Positions 1 through 7,866 of a stretch of 50,899 nt of DNA are shown here, one piece after another (position 1 is the first letter of the stretch; each line of letters starts with the position of its first letter). Both the position numbers and the translations under genes were made by a program. The notes beneath the pieces were generated by a model. It did no database searches. It saw only the letters and a program-made list of their open reading frames with translations, and was not told the origin of the DNA. Source of the stretch: CAZFIM01 sp964519615 (lineage in GTDB: Bacteria; Chloroflexota; Dehalococcoidia; GIF9; UBA5629); the NCBI GenBank assembly GCA_964519615.1, contig CAZFIM010000011.1, forward strand, positions 1-50,899. The letters are read 5' to 3'.

Positions 1-133
1 ATCTACAGTTGTTGTGGTGATAAAACTCGTCGAACCGGGGGCATTTAGCAATGAGCGCCTGCGTTTCACGGCCTTACTATATCATATTGGTCTGGATTAT
101 AGAGCTGCCTGTGGGCAGGCAGCACCTAGAAAA
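1..133 (+). repeat. Dispersed repeat copy (D+C modules), cut by window edge
   Basis: This stretch matches 2219-2350 along its length: both contain the same GTGATAAAA, GCAATGAG, CTGCGTTTCACGG and GGTTATAG/GGATTATAG blocks in the same order. Both end in a hairpin followed by CACCTAGAAAA. Here the hairpin is perfect: GCTGCCTG (104-111) pairs with CAGGCAGC (116-123) around a TGGG loop. The left end lies outside the window. No coding potential was seen inside it. Confidence 0.8.
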
Positions 134-168
134 CTTGTATCGGCGGCAGTGGCAGCGATACCGAGGAA

Positions 169-447
169 TTGAAGTTATCGGCTGTGGTCACTTACAACGA
201 CGGTCAATTCACCATCACCAACAATGATGCCTTCGACTGGAATGATATTACTATCTACCTCAACTCGGATTACAAACTTAAGGCTTCTATCATTGAGGCA
301 AATTCAACGTATACGGTAGGCTCCATGCAGTTCACGAAAAAGGATGGTACGATGTTTAATCCCTTCACGACAAAACCATTGGATATGTCTATCGTTGCCA
401 AGAACGAGGCAGGTGATAAGGGCTGGTGGCATGGAGGTTGGAAATAA
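169..447 (+). CDS. 5'-truncated secreted 'ITNND' domain protein fragment
   Basis: The 92-residue frame opens at TTG 169 with no convincing ribosome binding site. The text FTITNNDAFDWNDITI, then YTVGSMQF and DGTMFNPFTTKP, resembles a small extracytoplasmic domain that I know mainly from lipoproteins of Dehalococcoidia-like bacteria. Those proteins normally start with a lipoprotein signal. Here the in-frame sequence runs back only through CIGGSGSDTEE, a plausible post-lipobox linker, to a stop at 127-129 inside the repeat at 1-133. The gene has therefore probably lost its signal peptide to the repeat junction and may be a pseudogene. Function unknown. Confidence 0.5.
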   Translation: MKLSAVVTYNDGQFTITNNDAFDWNDITIYLNSDYKLKASIIEANSTYTVGSMQFTKKDGTMFNPFTTKPLDMSIVAKNEAGDKGWWHGGWK

Positions 448-577
448 TAATACTTGTTGTGATTCAATCCAACTGGAAACAAGGAAATGAAACGGTTACA
501 AATGGCTGTGCGGATGCTGTACAGTCCTTTGTTTAAAACGGTATTATAGGGAGTATACGAGAATAGGGTGTATTTTT

Positions 578-1444
578 ATGAAACGGGCATTATCTGAGGT
601 TGCAGCCTGGTTAATTGTTTTTCTGCTTGCTGTGTTAATCTATTTGATTATCCGGTTGGGTCAATCTGCTCTCGGCCTCGAAAGTATCTTCCATGAAAGA
701 TTAGCGGTAGGCGATGAAAGGCGATTATGGGTACTGGCCTTGGTGCTCTTTCCCTTTGTGATCGGGCTTGCGTTATTGCTGTTTAGCACCGTGATGGGGA
801 AGTCAGTAAAGCTGGTCGCACTTTTCGGTACGGCGATAAGTTATGCCGCTCTCGCCGGACAATTCATCCTCAGTATGTCCGGGTCGTGGTTGCTTATATT
901 GCCTTTAGTATTACCGTTACAGCCTCTGGAAAAATGGTTGGGACTTAGCAGGGCAGGCTATTTGCCCATTCGTGGCGAACCATTACAAGATATACTCGTG
1001 CCTGCTCTCATCGCCCTCGGTATCTCAATCACAGCCGTTGGATTGACGCAGGTTATTGCAGGTGCCAAGCGGAAACGCCTTGTAACTTACGGCCTCTATG
1101 CTACCATGAGACATCCTCAGCATCTGGGAATAATCTTATGGGCTCTAGGGTTCGCATTGTGGGGTTGCTATTACCTGGATTTCCTGTTCTGGTTCACGCT
1201 TGTATATGTTATGATCTTAATCGCATGGCATGAGGAAGGAAACTTAAAAAAAAGCTTCGGGATTATATATTTTGCGTATCAAAGAAACATACCTTTCATC
1301 GTGCCTTTTCTCCCGAAAAAGGGTACGCTTCCGCCATTGGATAGCGGCAAAACTTTAATTACCATTGTGAGCGTCTATATCATAGGAATTGCAGTTATCT
1401 TTGGCGCTTTCTACTTCTTTTCCGTACCATTTACAGGTATATAG
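578..1444 (+). CDS. Integral membrane methyltransferase, ICMT/PEMT-like
   Basis: The 288-residue protein is very hydrophobic, with about seven membrane segments. The C-terminal third holds the signature of the isoprenylcysteine carboxyl methyltransferase / phospholipid methyltransferase superfamily: GLYATMRHPQHLG, a hydrophobic hairpin, then an E-x-x-L-x-x-x-FG-x-x-Y-x-x-Y block and a Pro-rich end. In that family these residues bind S-adenosylmethionine at the membrane face. The methyl acceptor cannot be told from the sequence. The ATG at 578 follows AGGGTG at a sensible distance. It stands alone, convergent with the next gene. Confidence 0.75.
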   Translation: MKRALSEVAAWLIVFLLAVLIYLIIRLGQSALGLESIFHERLAVGDERRLWVLALVLFPFVIGLALLLFSTVMGKSVKLVALFGTAISYAALAGQFILSMSGSWLLILPLVLPLQPLEKWLGLSRAGYLPIRGEPLQDILVPALIALGISITAVGLTQVIAGAKRKRLVTYGLYATMRHPQHLGIILWALGFALWGCYYLDFLFWFTLVYVMILIAWHEEGNLKKSFGIIYFAYQRNIPFIVPFLPKKGTLPPLDSGKTLITIVSVYIIGIAVIFGAFYFFSVPFTGI

Positions 1445-1490
1445 CATGGTATGAATAAGATACCCAAAGTTTTACCTGCTTTAAAAGTTA

Positions 1491-2030
1491 TTATCGTAAT
1501 CGCTTGAGTGCCCGATCTACCTTTTCAACATCGAACGCTTCCGGGTCATACCCGCTGCCTATCCAGTCCAGCATCATATCGTGATCTTCGTGCTTCGGGT
1601 CTGCCAGAGCTTCCAACAGGTGGTAATAGCCGGGAACACCACCGCAGTCTTCCGGCGGGCAGGCCCGGGCTCCGGCGATGCAGGCGATCTTCTCACCTTT
1701 AGCACCTTCTATGGTATTCATCAGAGCGATAGTATGTCGCCAACCGTCGCCCAGGTCGTATTCATAAACAAAAGAAGTCCTTCTTTCCGTGAATATCCCG
1801 TCCAGTCTCATGCCGCTATAGTCCCGGACGTTGAAGTCCCATTCGGGATTGCCATCACTATAGGGCTTGCCGTCGATCTCAAACAGGTGAAGATGTGAAT
1901 TGCTCCATCCCATGGCTTTCTGGATGATCTTGTGAAGCCTCGCTAAGCTCGTTTGTGGTCTTACCCGTAGCAGCCTCCAGATCTGAGGCTCGATATCCTG
2001 TAGCTGGACTTTAATCTCGTAAAGTAACAT
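1491..2030 (-). CDS. Plasmid pRiA4b ORF-3 family protein
   Basis: The product shows the family hallmarks in order: YEIKVQLQDIEPQIWRLLRV near the N terminus, the LH-x-x-IQ-x-AMGW-x-x-x-HLH-x-F block, YEYDLGDGWRH in the middle, and ACPPEDCGGVPGY followed by a C-terminal GYDPEAFD-type tail. The family is widespread near mobile elements and has no firm biochemical role. A longer frame starts at 2063, but GAGGGTG lies just ahead of the ATG at 2030 and the homologous region starts there, so I use 2030 (179 residues). Convergent with the membrane methyltransferase gene; no partner genes. Confidence 0.8.
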   Translation of the reverse strand: MLLYEIKVQLQDIEPQIWRLLRVRPQTSLARLHKIIQKAMGWSNSHLHLFEIDGKPYSDGNPEWDFNVRDYSGMRLDGIFTERRTSFVYEYDLGDGWRHTIALMNTIEGAKGEKIACIAGARACPPEDCGGVPGYYHLLEALADPKHEDHDMMLDWIGSGYDPEAFDVEKVDRALKRLR

Positions 2031-2218
2031 ATCACCCTCAATGTATATGATTTTAATGCTCATTTTACCCTATTGATAAGAGCCGGATAAAGTAGAGGCC
2101 TCTGTTCCCCCTTACTGTACCAATGAAAATAAAACACGAAAATCATTTTGAGGGGTCAGGTATCGGGCAGGGTAAAAGCGGTTTAAAATCCATTGATTAT
2201 CAACGGATCAAATTCAAA

Positions 2219-2350
2219 TCCAGAATGGTTGTCGTGATAAAATTCAATGAATCTGGGGCATTGAGCAATGAGTGTCTGCGTTTCACGGATAAACTATACC
2301 ATACAGGTCCAGGTTATAGGACCACCTGCGAGCAGGCGGCACCTAGAAAA
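2219..2350 (+). repeat. Dispersed repeat copy (D+C modules)
   Basis: Second copy of the repeat at 1-133, collinear with it and more diverged at its terminal hairpin (CCACCTGCGAGCAGGCGG, then CACCTAGAAAAG). It fills most of the 450-base gap between the pRiA4b ORF-3 gene and the HAD gene. The short open frame across it (2123-2359) is not supported as a gene, since it simply reads through the repeat. Confidence 0.75.
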
Positions 2351-2483
2351 GCGAAATAAGGAGTTGTTGCAGAGCTGGAATTAGGCTTTTCTTCTCAAAC
2401 ACGAGTTCGGAATCCTTCCAATGCGGGCTACCAGAATGTTTTTGATTATTTGAAGAGTCAACTTCACAAAAGACGGAGATTAA

Positions 2484-2954
2484 CTATTTCCTCATGGTTG
2501 CGATAAGCCGATCAGGGTTGAGCAACAGATCAATTGCAGCATTAATATCACATATCGCCACATCACAGCTTGCTACAGCTTCAGCGGCTGCACCTTCTTG
2601 ACCCACTACGCAGATTCCAAGAATAGACTCTTTAAGCATTAATGCGTCGTTAGAACCGTTACCAATGGATATAGTCGTTTCTTTTCCTAGTTTGCGTACC
2701 AGTAAGAGCTTCTGAACCCCTTCATCACCTGGGTGTATCCTGTGTACCTCAACATTGAGGTTTCTCCCCAATTCATGTGCTTTGCCCTTTGTATCTGCTG
2801 TTACCAATATGATGTCAACCAACTCGCCCAGTAACTTCAGTTTTTCTCGAACACCCTTGATTATATTGCCATCGAGAGCTATGGTCCCGTTCAAATCCAG
2901 TACCAGACGGTTAACTCTGATTTGTCCTCTACCGGGAATGGTAAGATCAATCAA
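2484..2954 (-). CDS. HAD-superfamily phosphatase, soluble P-type ATPase-like
   Basis: The 156-residue protein has the HAD fold motifs. The nucleophile loop reads LDLNGTIA around residues 19-26, the motif II region is ILVTADT, and the metal-binding loop is GNGSNDALML. It matches the compact HAD group resembling the P-domain of P-type ATPases without membrane segments. The usual DxDGT is DLNGT, so the second Asp is Asn, as also in the DKTGT-type relatives. It lies 7 bases downstream of selD on the same strand, so the two are probably cotranscribed. A link to selenophosphate metabolism is only contextual. Confidence 0.75.
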   Translation of the reverse strand: MIDLTIPGRGQIRVNRLVLDLNGTIALDGNIIKGVREKLKLLGELVDIILVTADTKGKAHELGRNLNVEVHRIHPGDEGVQKLLLVRKLGKETTISIGNGSNDALMLKESILGICVVGQEGAAAEAVASCDVAICDINAAIDLLLNPDRLIATMRK

Positions 2955-2961
2955 TTACTAC

Positions 2962-4011
2962 TTACTCCACAATTATTTTCCCTTTTGGCATATCAACTAT
3001 TTCCCCTATTATAGCTGCATCCTTAATGCCTTGCTGATGCATTGCTGCTACCAGATTTTTTGCTTCTGATTCAGGTACGGAAACGAGCAGCCCGCCTGAA
3101 GTTTGGGCATCAAATAAAATGAGCAGTTCTTCATCTGATATATTAGAGGATTGTTCTATCATGTCAATGCGATAGTCCCGATTACGTATAGTGCCCCCTG
3201 GAATTAGCCCCATGTGTGCATATTCTTTTGTCCGGGGGAGAAGAGGAATTGATGAAGAGTCCAAGACTATGCCCACGTCAGTACCTTCGATCATCTCGCA
3301 GGCATGACCGAGAAGGCCAAATCCGGTAATATCAGTGCATGCATGAACTTCTACGCTCTTTATTAGTTCCGATGCTGTCCTGTTGAGCGTAATCATACAC
3401 TCGATTGCTTTCGAAACCGCATCATCGTTTGCCATCCCCCCCTTGATTGCGGTATTAATAATGCCAGTACCAAGCGCCTTAGTAAGTATTAGCCTGTCAC
3501 CTGACTTTGCTCCAGTATTTAGCAGCACTTTAGCCGGATGAATAATGCCGGTGACTGATAGTCCGTACTTAAGCTCGTTGTCTTCCACACTGTGCCCACC
3601 AACCAGTACTACTTCCGCTTCTCTTAACTTTTCCAGTCCGCCAATTAAGATTTCATGCAAGATAGACATGTTCATCTTTTTCACAGGGAAGCAAACAATA
3701 TTCATGGCGGTAAGTGGTTTTCCTCCCATAGCGTATACATCACTCAATGCATTAACAACGGCAATCTGACCAAAGGTGTGAGGATCATCGATAACCGGGG
3801 TGAAAAAATCTACAGTCTGTACTAATGCCAGTTCATTGCTCAATTTATAGATACCAGCATCTTCAGATCTCTCCATACCTACAATAAGGTTTGGATCAGA
3901 TATGAGCGGCAGGCCGCAAAGCGCTTGAGCCAGGTCCCCTGGCCCAATTTTGCAGGCTCACCCTGCGCCGCTTACTGTTTCCGTTAAACGAAGTTCTTTG
4001 TTGTCATTCAT
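2962..4011 (-). CDS. selD: Selenide, water dikinase SelD, itself a selenoprotein (UGA = Sec18)
   Basis: SelD makes selenophosphate from selenide and ATP, the selenium donor for Sec-tRNA and selenouridine. A plain ORF begins only at 3876 and lacks the catalytic N terminus. Reading from the ATG at 4011 gives MNDNKELRLTETVSGAG, an in-frame TGA at 3958-3960, then ACKIGPGDLAQAL, and joins the long frame without a shift. This aligns with Escherichia coli SelD, where the same position is the active-site Cys of HGAGCGCKISP. Family motifs follow: DFFTPVIDDP, NALSDVYAMGG, GGHSVEDNELKYGL, DITGFGLLGH, PGGTIRNRDY and DAQTSGGLL. The total is 349 residues, the usual length. The ATG lacks a clear ribosome binding site. 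selA, selB and selC are not in this window. Confidence 0.92.
3927..3960 (-). promoter_or_regulatory. bSECIS-like hairpin after the selD UGA codon
   Basis: Twelve bases after the in-frame UGA (3958-3960), the coding strand reads GGGCCAGG (3945-3938), loop GGA, CCTGGCTC (3934-3927). The eight pairs are all Watson-Crick except one G-U. Bacterial SECIS elements place a guanine in an apical loop roughly 16-37 bases downstream of the UGA for SelB to bind. The loop guanines here sit about 21-22 bases downstream, which fits. Confidence 0.8.
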
Positions 4012-4190
4012 TTTGTTATTTTTAGGATATTGGACTATTGGATAACTCCGAAGACAAGATTTGATATACGCGTTATTATACTATAAGTAGAGTATTATTT
4101 AAATATAAAAAAAATTTATCTATTACGATTCAGGGTATGGCTATGTAAGACCTTGAATGAAATATTCAATTTTAGCTATAAAAATCTATA

Positions 4191-4440
4191 CCACATTCCT
4201 CTTGACCTTGTCCGGGTTCTCCCCGATTGCCTCGGGATCTCCGAAATATACTCTCTCGCGTTCTGACCTGACGGGATCTTCGACACTCGAAAAAAGAGAA
4301 AGAGAAGGCCAATGTCTGATTACATTGATAATGAAGAGGTCACCACTATACGAGAGGCTATTACAACATTCCTGTTAAGCTGCAAGGTGGAAGTTCCGGA
4401 GGATCACTTATGTGCCAGTTTGTACAGAAATGATGTATAA
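4191..4440 (+). repeat. Modular repeat copy (A+B): leader plus integrase-like N-terminal frame
   Basis: Module A starts ACATTCCTCTTGACCTTG and carries the hairpin CCCGATTGCCTCGGGA, then CACTCGAAAAAAGAGAAAG and GAGAAGGCCAATGTCTGAT. Module B is the short frame 4312-4440, MSDYIDNEEVTTIREAITTF followed by LLSCKVEVPEDH and an unrelated tail. TIREAIxxFLLSCKVE looks like the start of the SAM-like N-terminal domain of tyrosine recombinases. The frame stops after 42 codons, so no functional enzyme is made. This element occupies the gap between selD and the histidine kinase gene. Confidence 0.7.
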
Positions 4441-4474
4441 AATCGCCCATCGGCACCGGCTAATAATCGAAGCA

Positions 4475-5614
4475 CTATACTGAAGGTATGGTGAAATAAA
4501 ATATGCTGCCCACTCCAGGCTGACTTTCTACCCATACTCTGCCTTTGTGGAGCTCGACAAGCTGTTTGACTAGAGCCAGCCCTATCCCGGTACCGCTATA
4601 GCCTCTTGTTCTTGCTCGGTCAGCCTTGTAAAAATGATCGAAAATATAAGGCATATCCTCGGGTGCGATACCACTACCCGAGTCTGAAACTGATAACTTA
4701 AGCCAATCTTGCTGAGCAACTGCACTGATCGTTATTATCCCATTATTTGTTGTGAAATGCAGAGCGTTATCAAGCAAATTGCGCAGTACCTGACGTATGC
4801 GTCCTTCATCGGCAAAGCCATAGGGTAGATCTGAGGGGATATTTGCTATGACATCAATATGTTTCTCACTAAAAAAAGCCGGTATATTGCTGATTAAGTC
4901 ATTCACCAGTTCACTGATGTTTACTGATTCCTGATGGAGAGTGATTTGCCCCGCTTCAGCGAGTGAAAGTTCCTTTAAGTCCGTAATCAGACGCGCAAGT
5001 AACACAGTCTCATCATATACGGAGCTTATCTGTTCATGTGTAGGCGATATAACATTATCACGCCATGCTTCCAGATTGCCCTGAACAATACTGAGCGGAT
5101 TACGCAGCTCATGAGCAATGTTTGCCAGCAATTGCTTGCGGCTGGTCTCTTTCTTCTGCAGTTGTTCCGTCATCATATTAAAGGTAGATGAGACCTCACC
5201 AATTTCATCATTTGTTATTCTTGTTATACGCGGGGTAAAATCGCCGGCTGCGACTTTTCGTGTTGCAGTTGCAAGTTGTCTGAGTGGACCAGTCATAAAA
5301 TGGCTTAATAGGAAGCCTGCGATAATAGCGGTCACTAGCGAGAACAGTGCAGCGAGCCAGAGATATCTGTTAAAAGATTCAATAAACAATTGTTCTGCTG
5401 CTCCCATGCGTGACATCATATCTTTGGCGTTCCAGCCAGCGCGCATATTTGGGGAGCACCAGGAATCAGCAGATGTTTGCCCCTGGGAGTTTCTCTGGCA
5501 GTAGGTGATGAATTCGCTCTGGACGGAATTATGTACCCAAAAGGCGATAATTCCTGTGCTTATCAGGGAAACAATAGCAAATGCAATGGCTAGTTTTATA
5601 TAAAGGTGTCGCAT
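4475..5614 (-). CDS. Membrane sensor histidine kinase (HAMP, HisKA, HATPase)
   Basis: The 379-residue protein has a membrane segment at about 8-27, a short extracytoplasmic loop of about 55 residues containing two Cys, and a second membrane segment at about 87-105. A HAMP linker follows, then the H-box NIAHELRNPLSI with His168, the N-box RQVLRNLLDNALHFT, and the G boxes DSGSGIAPEDMPYIFDHF and GTGIGLALVKQLV. It should autophosphorylate on His168 and pass phosphate to the regulator encoded just upstream. The start overlaps the regulator's end by 19 bases, indicating translational coupling. The signal sensed is unknown. Confidence 0.92.
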   Translation of the reverse strand: MRHLYIKLAIAFAIVSLISTGIIAFWVHNSVQSEFITYCQRNSQGQTSADSWCSPNMRAGWNAKDMMSRMGAAEQLFIESFNRYLWLAALFSLVTAIIAGFLLSHFMTGPLRQLATATRKVAAGDFTPRITRITNDEIGEVSSTFNMMTEQLQKKETSRKQLLANIAHELRNPLSIVQGNLEAWRDNVISPTHEQISSVYDETVLLARLITDLKELSLAEAGQITLHQESVNISELVNDLISNIPAFFSEKHIDVIANIPSDLPYGFADEGRIRQVLRNLLDNALHFTTNNGIITISAVAQQDWLKLSVSDSGSGIAPEDMPYIFDHFYKADRARTRGYSGTGIGLALVKQLVELHKGRVWVESQPGVGSIFYFTIPSV

Positions 5615-6297
5615 TTTTCCAGCTTATATCCCACTCCTCGAACTGTGACTAGCGGATTATGTTTATCAGGGGCAGCCTTATACAATTTGTGTCTAATATT
5701 TTTAATATGGGCATCTATGGTACGTTCATAGCCCTGAAATGAAACGTCGAAGGCCATATCCATAAGTTGTGTTCTGCTGAATACCATATCAGGGTTTTCA
5801 GCAAGGACGGATAACAACTTGAATTCCGATGCAGTCAGATTGAGTATTTGTTCGGCAAAAGTTGCCTGATGCTTTGCAGGACTAAGTCTGATATCTCCCA
5901 CGATGAGATCACCTTTGTTAATCGGCTCTTCCCGATATCTGCGCATGACCGCATTTGTTCTGGCAACCAGCTCGCGTGGACTGAAAGGCTTTGTTACATA
6001 GTCATCGGCGCCAAGCTCAAGCCCCACTATCTTATCTAGTTCATCATCGCGTGCTGTTAGCATAATTATAGGCATCTGTGAGGTCTTCCTGATCGTCCGG
6101 CATACCTCAAGTCCGTCTATTCCCGGCAAATTCAGATCAAGAATCATGATATCAGGTTTATAAAGCTGCGCCTGTTCGATAGCTTTTTGGCCGTCTCCAG
6201 CCAGGTAAACTATATAGTCCGCTTTTTCAAAGTATGTTTTGATTAACTGTAATACCTTGGATTCGTCATCAACTATCAATATTTTACGTGGCGACAT
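5596..6297 (-). CDS. OmpR/PhoB-family response regulator
   Basis: Receiver domain at residues 1-120: acidic pair in ILIVDDES, phosphoacceptor Asp54 in MILDLNLPG, Thr in IIMLTARDD and the Lys of VTKPFSP. The C-terminal winged helix (about 135-233) has LTASEFKLLSVLAENPD and ERTIDAHIKNIRHKL, ending VTVRGVGYKLE, typical of OmpR/PhoB. A longer frame reaches 6441, but it would run through the terminator at 6337-6374. MSPRKILIVDD at 6297 follows AGAGAAGAG, so I use that start (233 residues). Partner of the overlapping kinase gene. Confidence 0.92.
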   Translation of the reverse strand: MSPRKILIVDDESKVLQLIKTYFEKADYIVYLAGDGQKAIEQAQLYKPDIMILDLNLPGIDGLEVCRTIRKTSQMPIIMLTARDDELDKIVGLELGADDYVTKPFSPRELVARTNAVMRRYREEPINKGDLIVGDIRLSPAKHQATFAEQILNLTASEFKLLSVLAENPDMVFSRTQLMDMAFDVSFQGYERTIDAHIKNIRHKLYKAAPDKHNPLVTVRGVGYKLEKCDTFI

Positions 6298-6336
6298 CTC
6301 TTCTCTCTTATACGCATCCAGGCTTGATTGTAACAT

Positions 6337-6374
6337 AAAAAATGTCGGGGACGAAGCCTGACTTCCTCCCCGAC
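6337..6374 (-). terminator. Rho-independent terminator after the Cys-rich protein gene
   Basis: On the minus strand GTCGGGGA (6374-6367) pairs perfectly with TCCCCGAC (6351-6344), and ATTTTTTATG follows. It lies 70 bases after the Cys-rich gene stop and 40 bases before the response regulator start. It therefore partly insulates the kinase pair or acts as an attenuator between the two. Confidence 0.85.
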
Positions 6375-6444
6375 GACAGGTGTTCTTCTCTGTTAGGTTA
6401 GTATGAGTTTTACCAATTGAGCGAATAGTGGTATTTAACAATCC

Positions 6445-6849
6445 TCAATTGTTTTCTTGGAGACAGTTACCATAGCCACAACCGCTGCTTTGCTCTCCGC
6501 ATAAACCTTTACCGGCAAGCCTTCTTGAACGCTCACGAGAGAACCCATAGTTGGCATAGTTCCCGTCACATTTTGAAAGACCGGCACCATTGCGTCCGTA
6601 ACAATTGCCGTCACATTCGCCGTCACATTCGCCGTCGCACTCATGCAGACAATCTCCGTTAAGCCCGTATCTGGGACAATTATCCGTGCAGTTACACCCA
6701 TTTCCGGGCGTCGCCTCTTCATTAACGGTTACTGCCGTGTCTTCGTCATCCGCCTTGACCGTATCGGTCGATAATACTACTAAACCTCCGATTGCCATTA
6801 ACATAAATGCGATCAGGACAGGAATACCTATTCTTAACAGCTTCTTCAC
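6445..6849 (-). CDS. Secreted or membrane-anchored Cys-rich protein with CDGE repeats
   Basis: The 134-residue protein starts with a signal-like segment (MKKLLRIGIPVLIAFMLMAI, then GGLVVLSTDTVKA, a plausible AxA-type cleavage site). The mature part is acidic, then carries a run of Cys: CNCTDNC, CLHECDGECDGECDGNC and later single Cys to the C terminus. The CDGE units are tandem nine-base repeats. Such Cys/Asp/Glu clusters often bind metal, but no family is recognised. It is the first gene ahead of the two-component pair, so it could be a target or sensor partner of that system; that is inference. AGGAGG lies 6-11 bases upstream of the ATG. Confidence 0.75.
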   Translation of the reverse strand: MKKLLRIGIPVLIAFMLMAIGGLVVLSTDTVKADDEDTAVTVNEEATPGNGCNCTDNCPRYGLNGDCLHECDGECDGECDGNCYGRNGAGLSKCDGNYANYGFSRERSRRLAGKGLCGEQSSGCGYGNCLQENN

Positions 6850-7025
6850 CTCTGTGTTCCTCCTTTTTTGTTTTTATACTGCTGTTATAGTTAATATTAA
6901 AACTGCTGTGTGAAATTTCCGTGAAGATACGGTAAGAATTCGGTGAAATCTTTCTTATTGAATGACCTGTTAAATTTAGTGCAATAGATTAACTTATGAA
7001 TTTCTTTGATATGCTTATTGTACCT

Positions 7026-7157
7026 ACCACATTCCTCTTGACCTTGTTCTTGTTTGAGACTATCCTCTCGTCCCGATTCTCCCGATTGTTTCGGGACCTT
7101 CGGCTTCGGGACAGGCAGTACTCGAAAAAAGAGAAAGAGAAGGCCAATGTCTGATTT
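7026..7157 (+). repeat. Modular repeat copy (A module only)
   Basis: It starts with the same ACCACATTCCTCTTGACC as the copy at 4191. It carries the hairpin CCCGATTGTTTCGGGA and the block ACTCGAAAAAAGAGAAAG, then GAGAAGGCCAATGTCTGAT. It diverges directly after that ATG. An extra imperfect palindrome (CTTCGGCTTCGGG) lies within. With the sequence either side it makes up the 410-base gap between the Cys-rich gene and the OB-fold gene. Confidence 0.75.
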
Positions 7158-7260
7158 CTTAGAAAGCTTATTGATTAATATCGTAGCGGACTTAACTCCC
7201 GGATACACGGAATGGCTGACAATCTTGCTCAAGTAAGGCAATCTCTGCTATAGTCTTTGC

Positions 7261-7476
7261 ATGAAGAATAATTATGAATATGGTGTCGAAGGCTTTATAG
7301 GCGAGGAAGCTAAAGTAGTATCAAAATTAGGACCTCTGAATGATGCACAGTACATGGTCAAAGTTCGTGGCGAATTGTGGAGTGCCGATTCCGTTGAAGA
7401 TTTAAAGCCTGGTGATAAAGTAAAAATATTGTCTACAAAAGGACTTACTTTGGTGGTTGGGAAGGATAGCGTTTAG
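7261..7476 (+). CDS. Stand-alone NfeD-type OB-fold domain protein
   Basis: The 71-residue product matches the C-terminal OB domain of NfeD proteins: GFIGEEAKVVSKLGP, then MVKVRGELWSADSVEDLKPGDKV and a terminal GLTLVVGKD. NfeD proteins normally carry membrane segments before this domain and pair with stomatin-like proteins; neither is present here. There is no clear ribosome binding site, and a repeat remnant lies about 100 bases upstream. This may be the surviving 3' end of a truncated nfeD rather than a complete gene. Confidence 0.65.
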   Translation: MKNNYEYGVEGFIGEEAKVVSKLGPLNDAQYMVKVRGELWSADSVEDLKPGDKVKILSTKGLTLVVGKDSV

Positions 7477-7599
7477 TAGCCTTAGAGATGTTCCGGCCAC
7501 ACCATGGAAAGTAGATTTCACTACGTGCCGCCTGTACCAATCGGCCGTATCAAAGTAGTAATCTATCTTCAGAACAGGAATTTACCGTTGAATTATGGG

Positions 7600-7630
7600 G
7601 CAGCTTGTGGAGCAGGCAGCACCTGGAATA
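7600..7630 (+). repeat. C-module remnant of the modular repeat
   Basis: GGCAGCTTGTGGAGCAGGC followed by AGCACCTGGAA is a degraded version of the terminal hairpin and CACCTAGAAA tail of the repeat family. It stands between the OB-fold gene and the convergent dodecin gene. The open frame over it (7504-7758) has no other support. Confidence 0.5.
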
Positions 7631-7659
7631 AAATCCCTCAGTGCGGACTTGATGTGGAA

Positions 7660-7866
7660 TTACTCGTCAAGCAGAAAAGTTATTCTCATCTGGACACGAT
7701 ATTCGGTTATCTCTCCCTTGGTATCCAGTACAACCTCCTGATTCTCGATCCATGCTGATTTGACGTTCCTCAAAGTCTTGCGGGCTCGGGCAAGGCCTTT
7801 CTTCATGGCATCATCAAAGCTGATAGCTGAAGATGATTTAACTTCGGTTGTTCTTGAAATGGACAT
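7660..7866 (-). CDS. Dodecin family protein
   Basis: The 68 residues have the whole dodecin pattern: TEVKSSSAISFDDAMKKGLARARKTL with conserved Ser-Phe-x-x-A, then NVKSAWIENQEVVLDTKGEI and EYRVQMRITFLLDE. The Trp and Gln of that strand are the flavin-stacking and hydrogen-bonding residues of the family. Dodecins assemble as hollow dodecamers that store flavin or CoA in the cytoplasm. Start chosen at 7866, with AAGGAGA just upstream. Monocistronic. Confidence 0.92.
   Translation of the reverse strand: MSISRTTEVKSSSAISFDDAMKKGLARARKTLRNVKSAWIENQEVVLDTKGEITEYRVQMRITFLLDE

Noticed and set aside
4157..4378. Plus-strand frame of 73 codons over the repeat
   Set aside because: It reads the leader module in a frame different from the recurring MSDY frame and is not kept in other copies.
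6435..6722. Alternative minus-strand frame of 95 codons in the Cys-rich gene
   Set aside because: It overlaps the signal-bearing Cys-rich frame and gives a low-complexity TANVTANVTA product; the 6445-6849 frame has a signal peptide and ribosome binding site.
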